In this document: piece after piece, positions 16,658-25,546 of the stretch
How the letters are laid out: every line of letters starts with the position of its first letter
How positions within the stretch are numbered: position 1 is the first letter of the stretch
Source: Bacillus tuaregi
GTDB taxonomy: Bacteria; Bacillota; Bacilli; Bacillales; Cytobacillaceae
Assembly: GCF_900104575.1 (NCBI RefSeq)
Contig: NZ_LT629731.1
Location: 384,189 to 448,188, forward strand
Length of the DNA: 64,000 bases
Direction: 5' to 3'
The notes under the pieces: generated by a model
What the model was told of the DNA's origin: nothing
What the model saw: only the letters and a program-made list of their open reading frames with translations
Databases searched by the model: none
Position numbers and translations under genes: made by a program

Positions 16658-18640
16658 TTAGTGAACTCTTACAGGAGATTTTTTACAAACCTGAGATTCT
16701 AGCACATAGGCTAATTCAAACGCATCCTTCACGGCAGTCGATAAGGACCCAGGATGATTAACGGCATCGCCGATGACAAATACCTGGTCAAAATGCTGAC
16801 GGAACGACTCTTCTAATGGATTATAGGCTTGGGTTCCCATTGCAATCACCACATTGTCCATATCAATGGACGTCTGCTGGCCTGAGGCAGGATCCTCAAT
16901 GACGACAGCATCCGGCTGAATCTCTGATACCCGGTGGTCGCTAATAATCTTTACATGATTCTTCTTCAATCGATTCATTAATCGTGCTCTTGTCGGTGGA
17001 CTAATTCGTCTGCCGATGGCAGTAGGAAGTTCGATATAGGTTACGTCATTTCCCTTTGCTGCCAGCTGGTCTGTGATACTAAAGCAGATCATCCCGCTGC
17101 CCATCACGACGATTTTTTCCTGATTAAAATATTTATGATGTGAATAAACATATTCATAGCCATAGACATTTGGCTGGTTAATTCCTGGGATATCAGGCAT
17201 ATAGCCCTTTGCACCGGTGGCTAAAATGACCGCATAAGGATTCATCGCTTGTATCATGCCAATCTCTGCCTCTGTATTCATATGAATCTCAACGCCTAAA
17301 CGATTCAATTCATTGCGATGATAATCAATAAACCAGTTCATTTTCTCCTTATGGAGCGGCTTGCTCACAAGCGGCAGCTGTCCGCCAAGCTTGTTATCCT
17401 TTTCAAATAAGGTAACTCGATAGCCTTTTTCCGCAAGCACTCTTGCTGCTTCCATTCCGCCAGGACCACCCCCGACAATCACTACATGGCGCTTGTCTTG
17501 AATTTGAGGAAGCTTCTGATCAAATTCAAGCTCACGTCCTGCTCTTACATTAATCGCACATTGGACATGCAGTCCCTTTCCAACCGAGCGGATGCAGTGC
17601 ATACAGCAGATGCATTTGCGAAGTTCGTCTTCGCGCTCCTCCATTACCTTATGAACCCATTCCGGATCGGCAATCTGACCACGGCCAATCGCAATAAAGT
17701 CTGCTTTTCCATCTGCTAAAATCGACTCGGCAAACTCTGGCTCACGAATCACACCAACGGTAATGACTGGAATGCTAACAGCCTTTTTCATTTCCTCGGC
17801 AAGATACACTCTCCAGCCCTGCTCATAAAGCGGCGATTCGACGATAACCTCGGAGGAATCATAGGTGCCGGCACTTGCGTGAAGTGAATCAACTCCGGTC
17901 TTCTCCAAATGGGCCCCGATTCTTAAACCCATTTCAAGGTCAATTCCACCCTTTACGAATTCATCGACGCTAAGGCGGACGGAGACAGGGAAATCTTGAC
18001 CGCAATGCTTCTTAATCCCAACGATGATTTCGTCAATAAACCGCATGCGATTCTCAAAGCTGCCGCCATATTCGTCGGTCCTTAGATTGGTATAAGGGCT
18101 GAGGAATTGGTTAACTAAATAACCATGGGCAGCGTGTATTTCAACACCGTCAGCACCAGCAAGCTTTGCGCGGACAGCTCCCATGACGAATTTCATTACA
18201 AGCTCCTTCACCTCAGCAGTCGTGAGCTCTCTAGGCTCCTCACCGATGGACGGACAGGTGACAGGACTTGGCGCCACAATTTGTTTCCCGCCAATCAGAA
18301 TTGACTTGGATTCACGCCCGGCATGGTGCAGCTGCATAAAAATCTTCGCTCCATGCTTGTGAACCGCATTAACCAACCGGTGGATACCCGGAATGAAGCG
18401 ATCCTCATCAACCCGCGGCTGAGTAACCGCTGCCTTCCCATATTCATAATCAATAGAGGCAACCTCTACAATAACCAACCCTGTACCACCTTTTGCCCGT
18501 TCTTCGTAATAGGCAATCATATGATCAGTAATTTCACCATCAGGACCGGATAGGTTGGTTCCCATCGGCGGCATAACGATTCGATTTTTCAATGTAAGGC
18601 TGCCGATTTTTCCTTTAGCAAATAAATGCTGATATTTCAT
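16658..18640 (-). CDS. NADH:flavin oxidoreductase / 2,4-dienoyl-CoA reductase-like enzyme
   Basis: A 660-residue two-part oxidoreductase. The N-terminal Old Yellow Enzyme TIM barrel binds FMN (residues ~1-335; GVEIHAAHGYLVNQFLSP with catalytic His-Ala-Ala-His, and DFIAIGRGQIADPEW). A [4Fe-4S] segment follows with Cys spaced as CICCMHC...QC (~340-365). Then come FAD- and NAD(P)H-binding Rossmann domains (VVIVGGGPGGMEAARVLAEKG; VVMGSGMICF). This is the layout of FadH, BaiCD and enoate reductase enzymes that reduce activated C=C bonds. The exact substrate is not readable. ATG follows AAAGGGGGAA. A full copy of the interspersed repeat sits just upstream. Confidence 0.9.
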   Translation of the reverse strand: MKYQHLFAKGKIGSLTLKNRIVMPPMGTNLSGPDGEITDHMIAYYEERAKGGTGLVIVEVASIDYEYGKAAVTQPRVDEDRFIPGIHRLVNAVHKHGAKIFMQLHHAGRESKSILIGGKQIVAPSPVTCPSIGEEPRELTTAEVKELVMKFVMGAVRAKLAGADGVEIHAAHGYLVNQFLSPYTNLRTDEYGGSFENRMRFIDEIIVGIKKHCGQDFPVSVRLSVDEFVKGGIDLEMGLRIGAHLEKTGVDSLHASAGTYDSSEVIVESPLYEQGWRVYLAEEMKKAVSIPVITVGVIREPEFAESILADGKADFIAIGRGQIADPEWVHKVMEEREDELRKCICCMHCIRSVGKGLHVQCAINVRAGRELEFDQKLPQIQDKRHVVIVGGGPGGMEAARVLAEKGYRVTLFEKDNKLGGQLPLVSKPLHKEKMNWFIDYHRNELNRLGVEIHMNTEAEIGMIQAMNPYAVILATGAKGYMPDIPGINQPNVYGYEYVYSHHKYFNQEKIVVMGSGMICFSITDQLAAKGNDVTYIELPTAIGRRISPPTRARLMNRLKKNHVKIISDHRVSEIQPDAVVIEDPASGQQTSIDMDNVVIAMGTQAYNPLEESFRQHFDQVFVIGDAVNHPGSLSTAVKDAFELAYVLESQVCKKSPVRVH

Positions 18641-18663
18641 CTCAAATTCCCCCTTTTTAAAAT

Positions 18664-18856
18664 GATCAAATTCGCCCGTCGAATTTGCGTCCGGATTTTT
18701 ATCGAGCTCGCTCGATAAACTACCTTTAAAAAATCCGTGACATCCGCCTGAGACTTAACTTCATTCAGCCGGGGGTTGAACCCCACTGAATCGAATGACC
18801 ATTTGCATTCATCCCCCACTTATAGAAGCGGAGGACTTCTGCTGAATGAAGTTAAA
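18664..18856 (-). repeat. ~190-bp interspersed element, full copy, reverse orientation
   Basis: Both modules are present: AAATTCG/CGAATTT palindrome and CGAGCTCGCTCG in module B, and the TTAACTTCATTCAGC...GCTGAATGAAGTTAA inverted ends in module A. It lies 24 bp upstream of the OYE-family gene start. Confidence 0.88.
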
Positions 18857-19299
18857 TAATTCACATAACGATACAAAAAAATAATTCCAATCCCTATTAT
18901 AAAGGAAGGGAGGGGCAATTTTTTGTCATAAAACGGACAATTGAGTGACATAAGTAGGTCGATTAAGGGTCAAGTAAAAATGTTATTTTACTAACTATAA
19001 TTCTCTTCATCTGGATTATTGTAAAATAATTTTAAAAATGACAATCTGTGCCTAATAATATCGAGATTTCAGACATACTGTGTCGTTGTTATATGATTTT
19101 ATAAACGATATCATTAAATCGTAATAATTAATTTCATAGTTGTTAGATGAAGATACTCTATCCAGAAGATATCGGGAAATAGTAAATGGAGAAGGATAGG
19201 CTTTTTTAATAATCAGGATTGTTATTGCATTCACATATTTTGTCGTACACCTATGAAATTAATGAAGGCTATTAAAATCATTGTAAGGGGTGTTATTCG
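18857..19299. other. AT-rich intergenic stretch
   Basis: About 440 bp with no credible ORF. It must contain the promoter of the catechol dioxygenase gene, but no well-spaced -35/-10 pair stands out. Two short complementary segments (TTAATTTCATAG and CTATGAAATTAA, near 19130 and 19252) could pair over ~110 nt. Confidence 0.4.
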
Positions 19300-20220
19300 A
19301 TGAATGGTAATGGAATTGAAAGATTAGGTCGGATTCAGCTTCGAGTGTTTGATTTTGAAAAATCAGTTGATTATTACACAAATGTGCTTGGCCTTGACAT
19401 TACAGCCCGAGATGAGAACAGAGTCTATTTAAAGGCATGGGACGAATGGGATCATCATAGTGTGATTCTCGAAAAGTCTGATCGAGCCGGCGTAGACCAT
19501 GTTGCCTTTAAAGTAACAAATAATGATGTATTGGATACATTAGAAAAGAAAATTGGAGATTTTGGCTGCACGATGGAGCGTGTTTCGAATAAGGACCGTA
19601 TTGGCGAAGGTCAAGCGATTCGGACAACACTGCCAACCGGCCATAAAATTGAGTTCTATCATGATATTGAGTATGTAGGGGTTCCGACTGGCACATTGAA
19701 TCCACATCCATGGCCAGAGGGACAAAGAGGCATTTCCCCACATCGTCTTGATCACTGCTTATTATCAGGTGATGATATTGTCTCTACTAAACGCTTATTC
19801 AAGGATGTGCTCGGCTTTGTAGAAACGGAAAAAGTCGTGACCGTTGATGGTGAATCGTTAATTGCGACTTGGTTAACAACGACTATGACGGGACACGACA
19901 TTGCCTTAATTAAAGGACCGGAAGCAAAAATCCATCACGTCGGCTTCTTTTTAGATAACTGGTATGATATTTTAAGAGCTTCCGATATTCTATCTCGCTA
20001 TGAGATTGAAATCGATGTAACACCGACTCGTCACGGAATTACTCGTGGTCAAACCATCTACTTCTTTGACCCATCAGGTAACCGTAATGAGGTGTACACC
20101 GGCGGCTATGCAGTATATTCTGACTTCCCAACGATTACTTGGACAGAGGACAAGCTTGGACAGGGTATTTTCTATCACCGCCGTCAGTTAAACGAAGCAT
20201 TTACAGCTGTATTTAGCTAA
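19300..20220 (+). CDS. catechol 2,3-dioxygenase (extradiol, type I)
   Basis: Cleaves the aromatic ring of catechol beside the hydroxyls to 2-hydroxymuconic semialdehyde, using Fe(II). The protein has 306 residues in two VOC domains, like XylE (307). The metal ligands of the C-terminal domain are His152 (HRLDHCLL), His213 (IHHVGFF) and Glu264 (NRNEVYTGGY), one position off from XylE numbering. The ATG follows AAGGGGTG. No downstream meta-pathway genes (semialdehyde dehydrogenase, hydrolase, hydratase) are adjacent, so it is a solitary ring-cleavage gene, perhaps left over from the eroded catabolic region at 11.6-13.9 kb. Confidence 0.92.
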   Translation: MNGNGIERLGRIQLRVFDFEKSVDYYTNVLGLDITARDENRVYLKAWDEWDHHSVILEKSDRAGVDHVAFKVTNNDVLDTLEKKIGDFGCTMERVSNKDRIGEGQAIRTTLPTGHKIEFYHDIEYVGVPTGTLNPHPWPEGQRGISPHRLDHCLLSGDDIVSTKRLFKDVLGFVETEKVVTVDGESLIATWLTTTMTGHDIALIKGPEAKIHHVGFFLDNWYDILRASDILSRYEIEIDVTPTRHGITRGQTIYFFDPSGNRNEVYTGGYAVYSDFPTITWTEDKLGQGIFYHRRQLNEAFTAVFS

Positions 20221-20233
20221 ACAAAACCATCGA

Positions 20234-20273
20234 TAAAAAAAGGGAGATCCTTACCATGAGGATTTCCCTTTTT
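20234..20273. terminator. bidirectional terminator between convergent genes
   Basis: AAAAAGGGAGATCCT...AGGATTTCCCTTTTT; A and T runs on both sides serve the dioxygenase gene and the convergent deoR-type gene. Confidence 0.85.
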
Positions 20274-20295
20274 CTAATTGAAATTATTATTTATT

Positions 20296-21069
20296 TTATT
20301 GTGGCGTAATGACCTCAATATTATGTGCTACAAGCTCTTGATACATTTCAGCGCTTACCTGTTGATCTGTAATCAATGCATCAATTTGATTAAGGCCCGC
20401 GAAAGCTGCGCTGGAGTTACTTCCGATTTTCGTTGAATCTACTAGGGCAACCACCTTATTAGACCTTTTAATCATTTCCTTTTTAAGCGAAATTTCATAG
20501 AGATTAAAGTCCGTTAAACCAGATTCTACAGAAAAGCCATTGGCCGATGTGAAAAATATATCAATATTGACATTATCGAGAATACTTACTCCTAAGGTGC
20601 CTTCAATGGAAGTAGAGCCTTTAGTTACTAGACCACCGACTAAGATAACCGTTATATCTGGATTGTCCTTTAACTCTAAAGCAGTTTGGAGTCCGCTGGT
20701 AACAACCGTTAAGCGAATCGGCTGCTCCTTTAAATAACGGGCAAATTCTAAAACCGTTGAACTGGCGTCTAGGAGAATACATTGCTTTTCCTTCACAAAT
20801 TCTGAAGCCAGCTTGGCAATTTGCATTTTTTCTTGCTTGTTTTTCTTTTCACGGGCTGAGAAACTCATTTCATTATTGGACTCTTCATTTAGTACTGCCC
20901 CGCCATGAGTTCTGGTTAATAGACCTTCCATTTCCATTTTACTTAGGTCGGTTCGTAATGTAGCTTCAGATACTCCGATTTCTTTAGCCAAGTCCTTTAC
21001 GGTGATTCGTTCCTGTTCCTGCAGGATTTGCATAATTATGTTTTTTCGCTCACTTGCAAACATTTTCAT
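20296..21069 (-). CDS. DeoR-family transcriptional regulator of the polyol operon
   Basis: A 257-residue repressor-type regulator. The N-terminal DeoR helix-turn-helix (residues ~3-58: ERKNIIMQILQEQERITVKD, then IGVSEATLRTDLSKME) is followed by the DeoRC sugar-phosphate sensor domain (LASEFVKEKQCILLDASSTV; VTSGLQTALELKDN; VALVDSTKIG). DeoR proteins usually sense phosphorylated intermediates of the pathway they control. It is transcribed away from the eight-gene polyol operon across a 725-bp spacer rich in CGTTT/AAACG repeats, so it very likely regulates that operon. The start ATG has AAGGATG upstream, with a second in-frame ATG two codons on. Confidence 0.9.
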   Translation of the reverse strand: MKMFASERKNIIMQILQEQERITVKDLAKEIGVSEATLRTDLSKMEMEGLLTRTHGGAVLNEESNNEMSFSAREKKNKQEKMQIAKLASEFVKEKQCILLDASSTVLEFARYLKEQPIRLTVVTSGLQTALELKDNPDITVILVGGLVTKGSTSIEGTLGVSILDNVNIDIFFTSANGFSVESGLTDFNLYEISLKKEMIKRSNKVVALVDSTKIGSNSSAAFAGLNQIDALITDQQVSAEMYQELVAHNIEVITPQ

Positions 21070-21105
21070 TTTTATTCATCCTTATAACTTGGTATATTAT
21101 TTTTA

Positions 21106-21172
21106 TCATATTTTATTTTCGTTTATTTTTCAATCTAATTCTCGTTTTCTTTTCTAATTTTAAAAGAAAACG
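21106..21172. promoter_or_regulatory. DeoR-type operator candidates near the regulator gene
   Basis: TTTTCGTTTATTTTTC at about 21113, and the perfect inverted repeat CGTTTTCTTTT (21143-21153) / AAAAGAAAACG (21162-21172). T-rich CGTTTT repeats are typical of DeoR/GlpR-family sites in Firmicutes. Likely autoregulation. Confidence 0.5.
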
Positions 21173-21358
21173 AAAATGAATAGATATATGAATATAAAAA
21201 CTGTGATATATAGGGTATTTCCTAAATATATTTGGCTAATTCAACTTCTTTACCTTCTTCACAGGTAACAATGTTCAGCCGCATTCTCCCTCTATATAGT
21301 ATGTACTCATTTCTAAACCCAATATATGGTGATTTCACCAATAAAATCAAACTGGGCA

Positions 21359-21378
21359 TATTTTCGTTTATTTTCGTA
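21359..21378. promoter_or_regulatory. DeoR-type direct repeat upstream of the operon promoter
   Basis: TTTTCGTTTATTTTCGTA, two TTTTCGT units one helical turn apart, about 45 bp upstream of the -35 box. Confidence 0.45.
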
Positions 21379-21421
21379 TGAAAAAAATTAAAGATAAACA
21401 CAAAAAATAATTAAAACTAAG

Positions 21422-21478
21422 TTGACAAAACAAAAATAAATGATAATATTAAAAGTGTAAAACGAAACCAAACGAAAC
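21422..21478 (+). promoter_or_regulatory. promoter and operator of the polyol operon
   Basis: TTGACA (21422-21427), a 16-bp spacer and TAATAT (21444-21449), followed at the expected start site by ACGAAACCAAACGAAAC (21462-21478), the same CGTTT-type repeat on the other strand. An operator at the start site fits repression. Confidence 0.65.
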
Positions 21479-21530
21479 AATAGAGAAAAGGAGTGGAAAG
21501 CAAAAATCAATAAATTGAAACCGATTTCTC

Positions 21531-21690
21531 TAATAAGTAACTGTAACGAAGTATTTGAACTCAAAGATCAACATAGTAGAATGGTAGATTCCTAGTATAA
21601 GTGGTTTTATCTTAGCAACTGTAACGGAAGTCACGGATAGTCAGAATGAAATCAGGTAGTATAAAATGGTCTGTCTATTTATAATAGAAG
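21531..21690 (+). promoter_or_regulatory. long leader with a tandemly duplicated motif
   Basis: The transcript start near 21456 leaves a leader of about 340 nt before the first gene. It contains AACTGTAACGAAGT (21539) and AACTGTAACGGAAGT (21617), each followed 22-24 nt later by TAGTA..AAATGGT or TAGTAGAATGGT. No ORF is apparent. Could be a regulatory RNA; matches no riboswitch class I recognise. Confidence 0.4.
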
Positions 21691-21794
21691 GTTTCCTTAC
21701 ATTCGCAGGTGAGTTTTTAAAATAATATACATCTTAGATTATCCTCATCTTATAAGATGAAGGAAATAAGTATTTAGGAAAAGGAGAATACAAA

Positions 21795-22904
21795 ATGACT
21801 CAAACTCTTAAAAACGAAACAATTCAGGGAAATGAACTGCCTAAAACAATGAAAGCGGTTGTAGCTTATGCACCTGGTGATTATAAATTTGAAGAAGTAC
21901 CAGTACCAACGATTGAAAATGATAAAGAAATCATCATTAAAGTGGAAGCGTGTGGAATTTGCGCAGGAGATGTAAAAGCATTTGATGGAGCACCGAGCTT
22001 CTGGGGGGATGAAAAGCAGCCTGCATATATCAAGGCTCCTATGATTCCAGGTCATGAATTTATTGGACGTGTTGTGCAAAAGGGTTCAGCCGTTAAGGAT
22101 TTTGAAATTGGCGATCGAATCATTTCTGAACAAATTGTTCCATGTGAAGAATGCCGTTTTTGTAAAAGAGGTCAGTATTGGATGTGTGAAAAGCATGATC
22201 TATACGGATTCCAAAATAATGTAAACGGCGGTATGGCTGAATATATGAAATTACCGAAGGAAGGCCGTAATTATAAAGTTCCTGAAGATATGCCGATTGA
22301 ACAAGCTATTTTAATTGAGCCATATGCTTGTAGCCTTCATGCTGTACAGAGAGCCAACATCCAACTTGGAGATTTCGTTGTCCTATCTGGTGCAGGAACA
22401 CTAGGTTTAGGAATGGTTGCTCCAATTAAGAAGTCAGGTGCAGGAACATTGGTTGTATTGGACCTTCAGGATGACCGACTAGAATTAGCAAAGAAATTCG
22501 GTGCGGATATTGTTTTAAACCCAAGCAAAGTGGACGCAGTGCAGGAAATTAAGAATATGACGGAAGGCTATGGCTGTGATATTTACATTGAAGCGACAGG
22601 ACATCCGGCATCAGTTGAACAAGGCTTAAGTGCGATTAGAAAGCTAGGTACATTTGTTGAGTTTGGTGTATTTGGTAAGCCTGTAACGGTTGATTGGAGC
22701 ATCATTAGTGACCGTAAAGAACTTGATTTACTAGGTGCGCATTTAGGACCATACTGCTACCCATTAGTAATTGATGGAATTGCTAAAGGCGAAATTCCAA
22801 CTGAAAGCGTTGTAAGTCATGAATTTGGATTAGAGCAATTCAAAGAAGCCTTTGATTTAGTGAAAAAAGGTTCAGAATCCTTAAAGGTTATTTTAGTACC
22901 ATAA
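21795..22904 (+). CDS. eltD: zinc-dependent polyol dehydrogenase, erythritol/L-threitol dehydrogenase (EltD)-like
   Basis: Medium-chain NAD-dependent dehydrogenase of 369 residues. Catalytic zinc ligands are Cys56 (GICAGD) and His87-Glu88 (GHEF); the structural zinc is held by Cys117, 120, 123 and 131 (CEECRFCKRGQYWMC). The cofactor loop is SGAGTLGLGM. Stretches such as SEQIVPCEECRFCKRGQY and DWSIISDRKELDLLGAHLG closely recall, from memory, mycobacterial EltD, which oxidises erythritol and L-threitol to erythrulose. It is the first gene of the operon, directly before a polyol permease. Another C4-C5 polyol cannot be excluded without assay. ATG follows AAAAGGAGAA. Confidence 0.82.
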   Translation: MTQTLKNETIQGNELPKTMKAVVAYAPGDYKFEEVPVPTIENDKEIIIKVEACGICAGDVKAFDGAPSFWGDEKQPAYIKAPMIPGHEFIGRVVQKGSAVKDFEIGDRIISEQIVPCEECRFCKRGQYWMCEKHDLYGFQNNVNGGMAEYMKLPKEGRNYKVPEDMPIEQAILIEPYACSLHAVQRANIQLGDFVVLSGAGTLGLGMVAPIKKSGAGTLVVLDLQDDRLELAKKFGADIVLNPSKVDAVQEIKNMTEGYGCDIYIEATGHPASVEQGLSAIRKLGTFVEFGVFGKPVTVDWSIISDRKELDLLGAHLGPYCYPLVIDGIAKGEIPTESVVSHEFGLEQFKEAFDLVKKGSESLKVILVP

Positions 22905-22910
22905 GCTAAG

Positions 22911-22944
22911 TAATCCGGACGCAAATTCGACGGGCGAATTTGAT
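22911..22944 (+). repeat. partial interspersed element (module B right end)
   Basis: TCCGGACGCAAATTCGACGG and the following GCGAATTTGAT match the last ~33 bp of the full copies; the rest is absent. Confidence 0.8.
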
Positions 22945-22956
22945 ATATCCCCCCTG

Positions 22957-23040
22957 AATGGTAACGCTGCACCAAATGCTGCGTTACCATTCAAAATAGC
23001 AACTTCCCTAGTAATTTTTCTAAATCATTAGGAAAGTTAC
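22957..23040 (+). other. two hairpins between eltD and the permease gene
   Basis: AATGGTAACGC/GCGTTACCATT (22957-22993), then AACTTCCCTAGTAAT pairing with ATCATTAGGAAAGTT (23000-23040). Neither has a T run, so they look like mRNA-processing or stability hairpins rather than terminators. Confidence 0.5.
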
Positions 23041-23046
23041 TTAAAA

Positions 23047-23060
23047 TGAAAGCGTTTTAT
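23047..23060 (+). promoter_or_regulatory. candidate CcpA cre site
   Basis: TGAAAGCGTTTTAT matches the cre consensus TGWAARCGYTWNCW at all but one position. It lies 53 bp before the permease start, inside the operon, where it could act as a roadblock under glucose repression. Confidence 0.5.
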
Positions 23061-23112
23061 ATGAGTGTGTGACTTAGAAAAAATATATGTTGGCTTTGGG
23101 AGGGTTAGGAAA

Positions 23113-24396
23113 ATGAATGATTTGAGGCAGCAAGGCAGTTTTTTAGATAAAATAGGCATTCCTTCAAATCTGGTGTGGGGTTATATTGGCGTTCTTATTT
23201 TTATGATGGGGGACGGTCTCGAACTCGCATGGATCAGCACATATCTTGTTGAACAAGGATTAACAGTCCAACAGGCAGCGACTCTTACCACTGCATATGG
23301 AGTAACGATTGCCATTGGAGCCTGGTTTTCTGGTGTGATGGTCGAAGCCATTGGGCCGCGGAAGACGATGACAATTGGTGTCTTATTCTATGTCATTGGA
23401 CATGCATTATTTGTGGGTCTTGCTTTGCCTAGTATTAAATATGGACTCATGATACCCACTTATGCAATAAGAGGTTTTGGTTATCCGTTATTTGCTTATT
23501 CATTCTTAGTATGGGTTACATATAAAACACCGCAGCAAAAGTTAGGAACGGCGGTTGGTTGGTTTTGGTTTGTCTTTACAGGTGGGCTCAGCGTACTAGG
23601 TGCTTACTTTTCTAGCTGGGCGATTCAAGCGTTTGGGCATATGGCTACCCTTTGGAGTGCGATTCTATGGGTATTAATTGGATGGCTATTAGCAGTCTTC
23701 GTAAACCGAGATTCATTCGAGGTAAAGGCAAAAGGTGATAATCAGGCTTCATCAAAATTAAAAGAGTTATTAAATGGAGTTACAATTGTAAAAAGAGAGC
23801 CAAAAGTTGCGATTGCGGGAATCGTAAGGATTGTCAATCAAACATCACAGTATGCATTCCCACTATTCCTACCTATTTACTTATCTAACTATGGAATCAA
23901 TATGACGGTATGGTTAAATATTTGGGGAACGATTTTCATTTCAAATATCGCCTTCAATTTAATTTTCGGTGTGGTTGGAGATAAATTTGGCTGGAGAAAT
24001 ACCGTTACATGGTTTGGCGGAATTGGATGTGCTACTTTCACACTATTACTATACTTAGCACCACAATGGTTTGCGGGAAATATCGTCGCTCTTTCAATTA
24101 TCGGTGTGCTATGGGGCGCATGTCTAGCAGGATATGTACCACTTTCTGCCCTAACTCCATCATTAGTAAGCGATGGCGACAAGGGTGCAGCGATGTCGAT
24201 TCTAAACCTAGGAGCAGGCTTATGTGTTTTCGTAGGACCAGCACTAGTTGCTTTATTCTATAACTTTGTTGGAGCACAAGGGATTATCTTTATCTTAGTA
24301 GGTCTCTACTTATTAAGTGCTGTTTTAACAAGATTTTTAAAATTACCTTCTGAAGTTCAAGTAAAAGGAGAAGGAATTGAAGAAAAAGTAATCTAG
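23113..24396 (+). CDS. MFS transporter, polyol permease family (CsbX/RbtT-like)
   Basis: A 427-residue major facilitator permease with twelve predicted membrane helices, most like the polyol permease family that includes ribitol transporters and CsbX (often misnamed alpha-ketoglutarate permease). Typical are GDGLELAWISTYLVEQGLT near the N-terminus and GFGYPLFAYSFLVWV. The start is ATG 23113, preceded by GGGAGGGTTAGG; the longer frame from 23065 lacks a site. Placed between the dehydrogenase and the kinase genes, it likely brings in the tetritol. A weaker alternative is transport of the ketose itself. Confidence 0.85.
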   Translation: MNDLRQQGSFLDKIGIPSNLVWGYIGVLIFMMGDGLELAWISTYLVEQGLTVQQAATLTTAYGVTIAIGAWFSGVMVEAIGPRKTMTIGVLFYVIGHALFVGLALPSIKYGLMIPTYAIRGFGYPLFAYSFLVWVTYKTPQQKLGTAVGWFWFVFTGGLSVLGAYFSSWAIQAFGHMATLWSAILWVLIGWLLAVFVNRDSFEVKAKGDNQASSKLKELLNGVTIVKREPKVAIAGIVRIVNQTSQYAFPLFLPIYLSNYGINMTVWLNIWGTIFISNIAFNLIFGVVGDKFGWRNTVTWFGGIGCATFTLLLYLAPQWFAGNIVALSIIGVLWGACLAGYVPLSALTPSLVSDGDKGAAMSILNLGAGLCVFVGPALVALFYNFVGAQGIIFILVGLYLLSAVLTRFLKLPSEVQVKGEGIEEKVI

Positions 24397-24526
24397 TTTT
24401 ATAGATATTGTCAATTAAAAAAATGACAATATTAATCTATAAATATATGTCATAGATTCCATTGATATGGGAAAATAAAATGGATTATCTAGTTGAACAT
24501 CAGAATGCTAAAGGAGTGCATCAGCT

Positions 24527-25531
24527 ATGAAAAAACTCATTAACGATCCAAAAAATGTAGTAGAAGAAATGCTAGAAGGATATATTAAAGCACACCCAAA
24601 TTATATAAAAGTACTACCGGAAAATGACCGCGCACTTGTAACAACAAAAGAGACAAGAGAAGGAAAAGTTGGCATATTAATTGGTGGAGGCTCAGGCCAT
24701 GAACCAGCGTTTATGGGTTATGTAGGTGCTGGAATGGCTGATGGCGTTGCTGTTGGGAATATTTTCGCTTCCCCTTCACCAGACCCAATAGTAGAAGTGA
24801 CAAAAGCGATTGATAAGGGTGCAGGTGTTGCCTATTTATATGGAAACTATGCCGGCGATGTGATGAACTTTGGAATGGCAGCTGAAATGGCTGATTTAGA
24901 AGAAGATATTAAAGTAGAAATGGCTTTAACATCTGATGATGTAGCGTCAGCTCCGAAGGCAGAAAAAGAAAAACGCCGTGGAATTGCGGGATCATTATTT
25001 ATTTGGAAGGCAGCAGGTGCCGCAGCAGACTTTGGCTATAGTCTTGAGGATGTTATCCGCATGGCGAAGAAAGCAAATGAAAATACCCGCTCAATGGGTG
25101 TCGGTTTATCTCCATGCTCCTTGCCGCAAACGGGTAAGCCAAGCTTTGAATTAGGCGAAAATGAGATGGAGATCGGTCTTGGCCACCACGGAGAGCCTGG
25201 GGTTGAAAAGGGACCAATTAAAACAGCGGATGAAGTAGCCGATCGTCTTGTTCAAGATATTTTAGCTGATATTGAGATAACAAAGGGTGACAAAGTAGCT
25301 GTACTGGTGAATGGTCTTGGTTCCACACCTAGAATGGAATTATATATTCTGTTTAGAAGAGTGGAGCAAATTCTTAACGAAAAAGGAATTGAAATTCATC
25401 GCTCCTATGTAGGCGATTATATTACTTCTTTAGAAATGGGCGGTTGCTCGGTAACCTTAATGAAATTGGATGATGAGTTAATGAAAGCGGTTGATCATCC
25501 GGTTGATTGTCCTATGTTTGTTCAAAAATAA
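24527..25531 (+). CDS. dhaK: dihydroxyacetone-kinase subunit DhaK (probable erythrulose kinase, substrate-binding subunit)
   Basis: A 334-residue DhaK protein. DhaK binds short ketoses covalently through a histidine as a hemiaminal; here that is His221 in GLGHHGEPG. The N-terminal GILIGGGSGHEPAFMG box and GNYAGDVMNF segment are typical of the family. In this operon, after a tetritol dehydrogenase, the likely substrate is erythrulose rather than dihydroxyacetone, by analogy with the DAK-type erythrulose kinases of mycobacterial tetritol pathways. ATG follows AAAGGAG. The partner DhaL starts 15 bp downstream. Confidence 0.88.
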   Translation: MKKLINDPKNVVEEMLEGYIKAHPNYIKVLPENDRALVTTKETREGKVGILIGGGSGHEPAFMGYVGAGMADGVAVGNIFASPSPDPIVEVTKAIDKGAGVAYLYGNYAGDVMNFGMAAEMADLEEDIKVEMALTSDDVASAPKAEKEKRRGIAGSLFIWKAAGAAADFGYSLEDVIRMAKKANENTRSMGVGLSPCSLPQTGKPSFELGENEMEIGLGHHGEPGVEKGPIKTADEVADRLVQDILADIEITKGDKVAVLVNGLGSTPRMELYILFRRVEQILNEKGIEIHRSYVGDYITSLEMGGCSVTLMKLDDELMKAVDHPVDCPMFVQK

Positions 25532-25546
25532 AGGGGGGTTATGAGA

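Noticed and set aside
19052-19234. 60-residue minus-strand ORF upstream of the catechol dioxygenase
   Set aside because: AT-rich composition, no ribosome binding site and no recognisable features.
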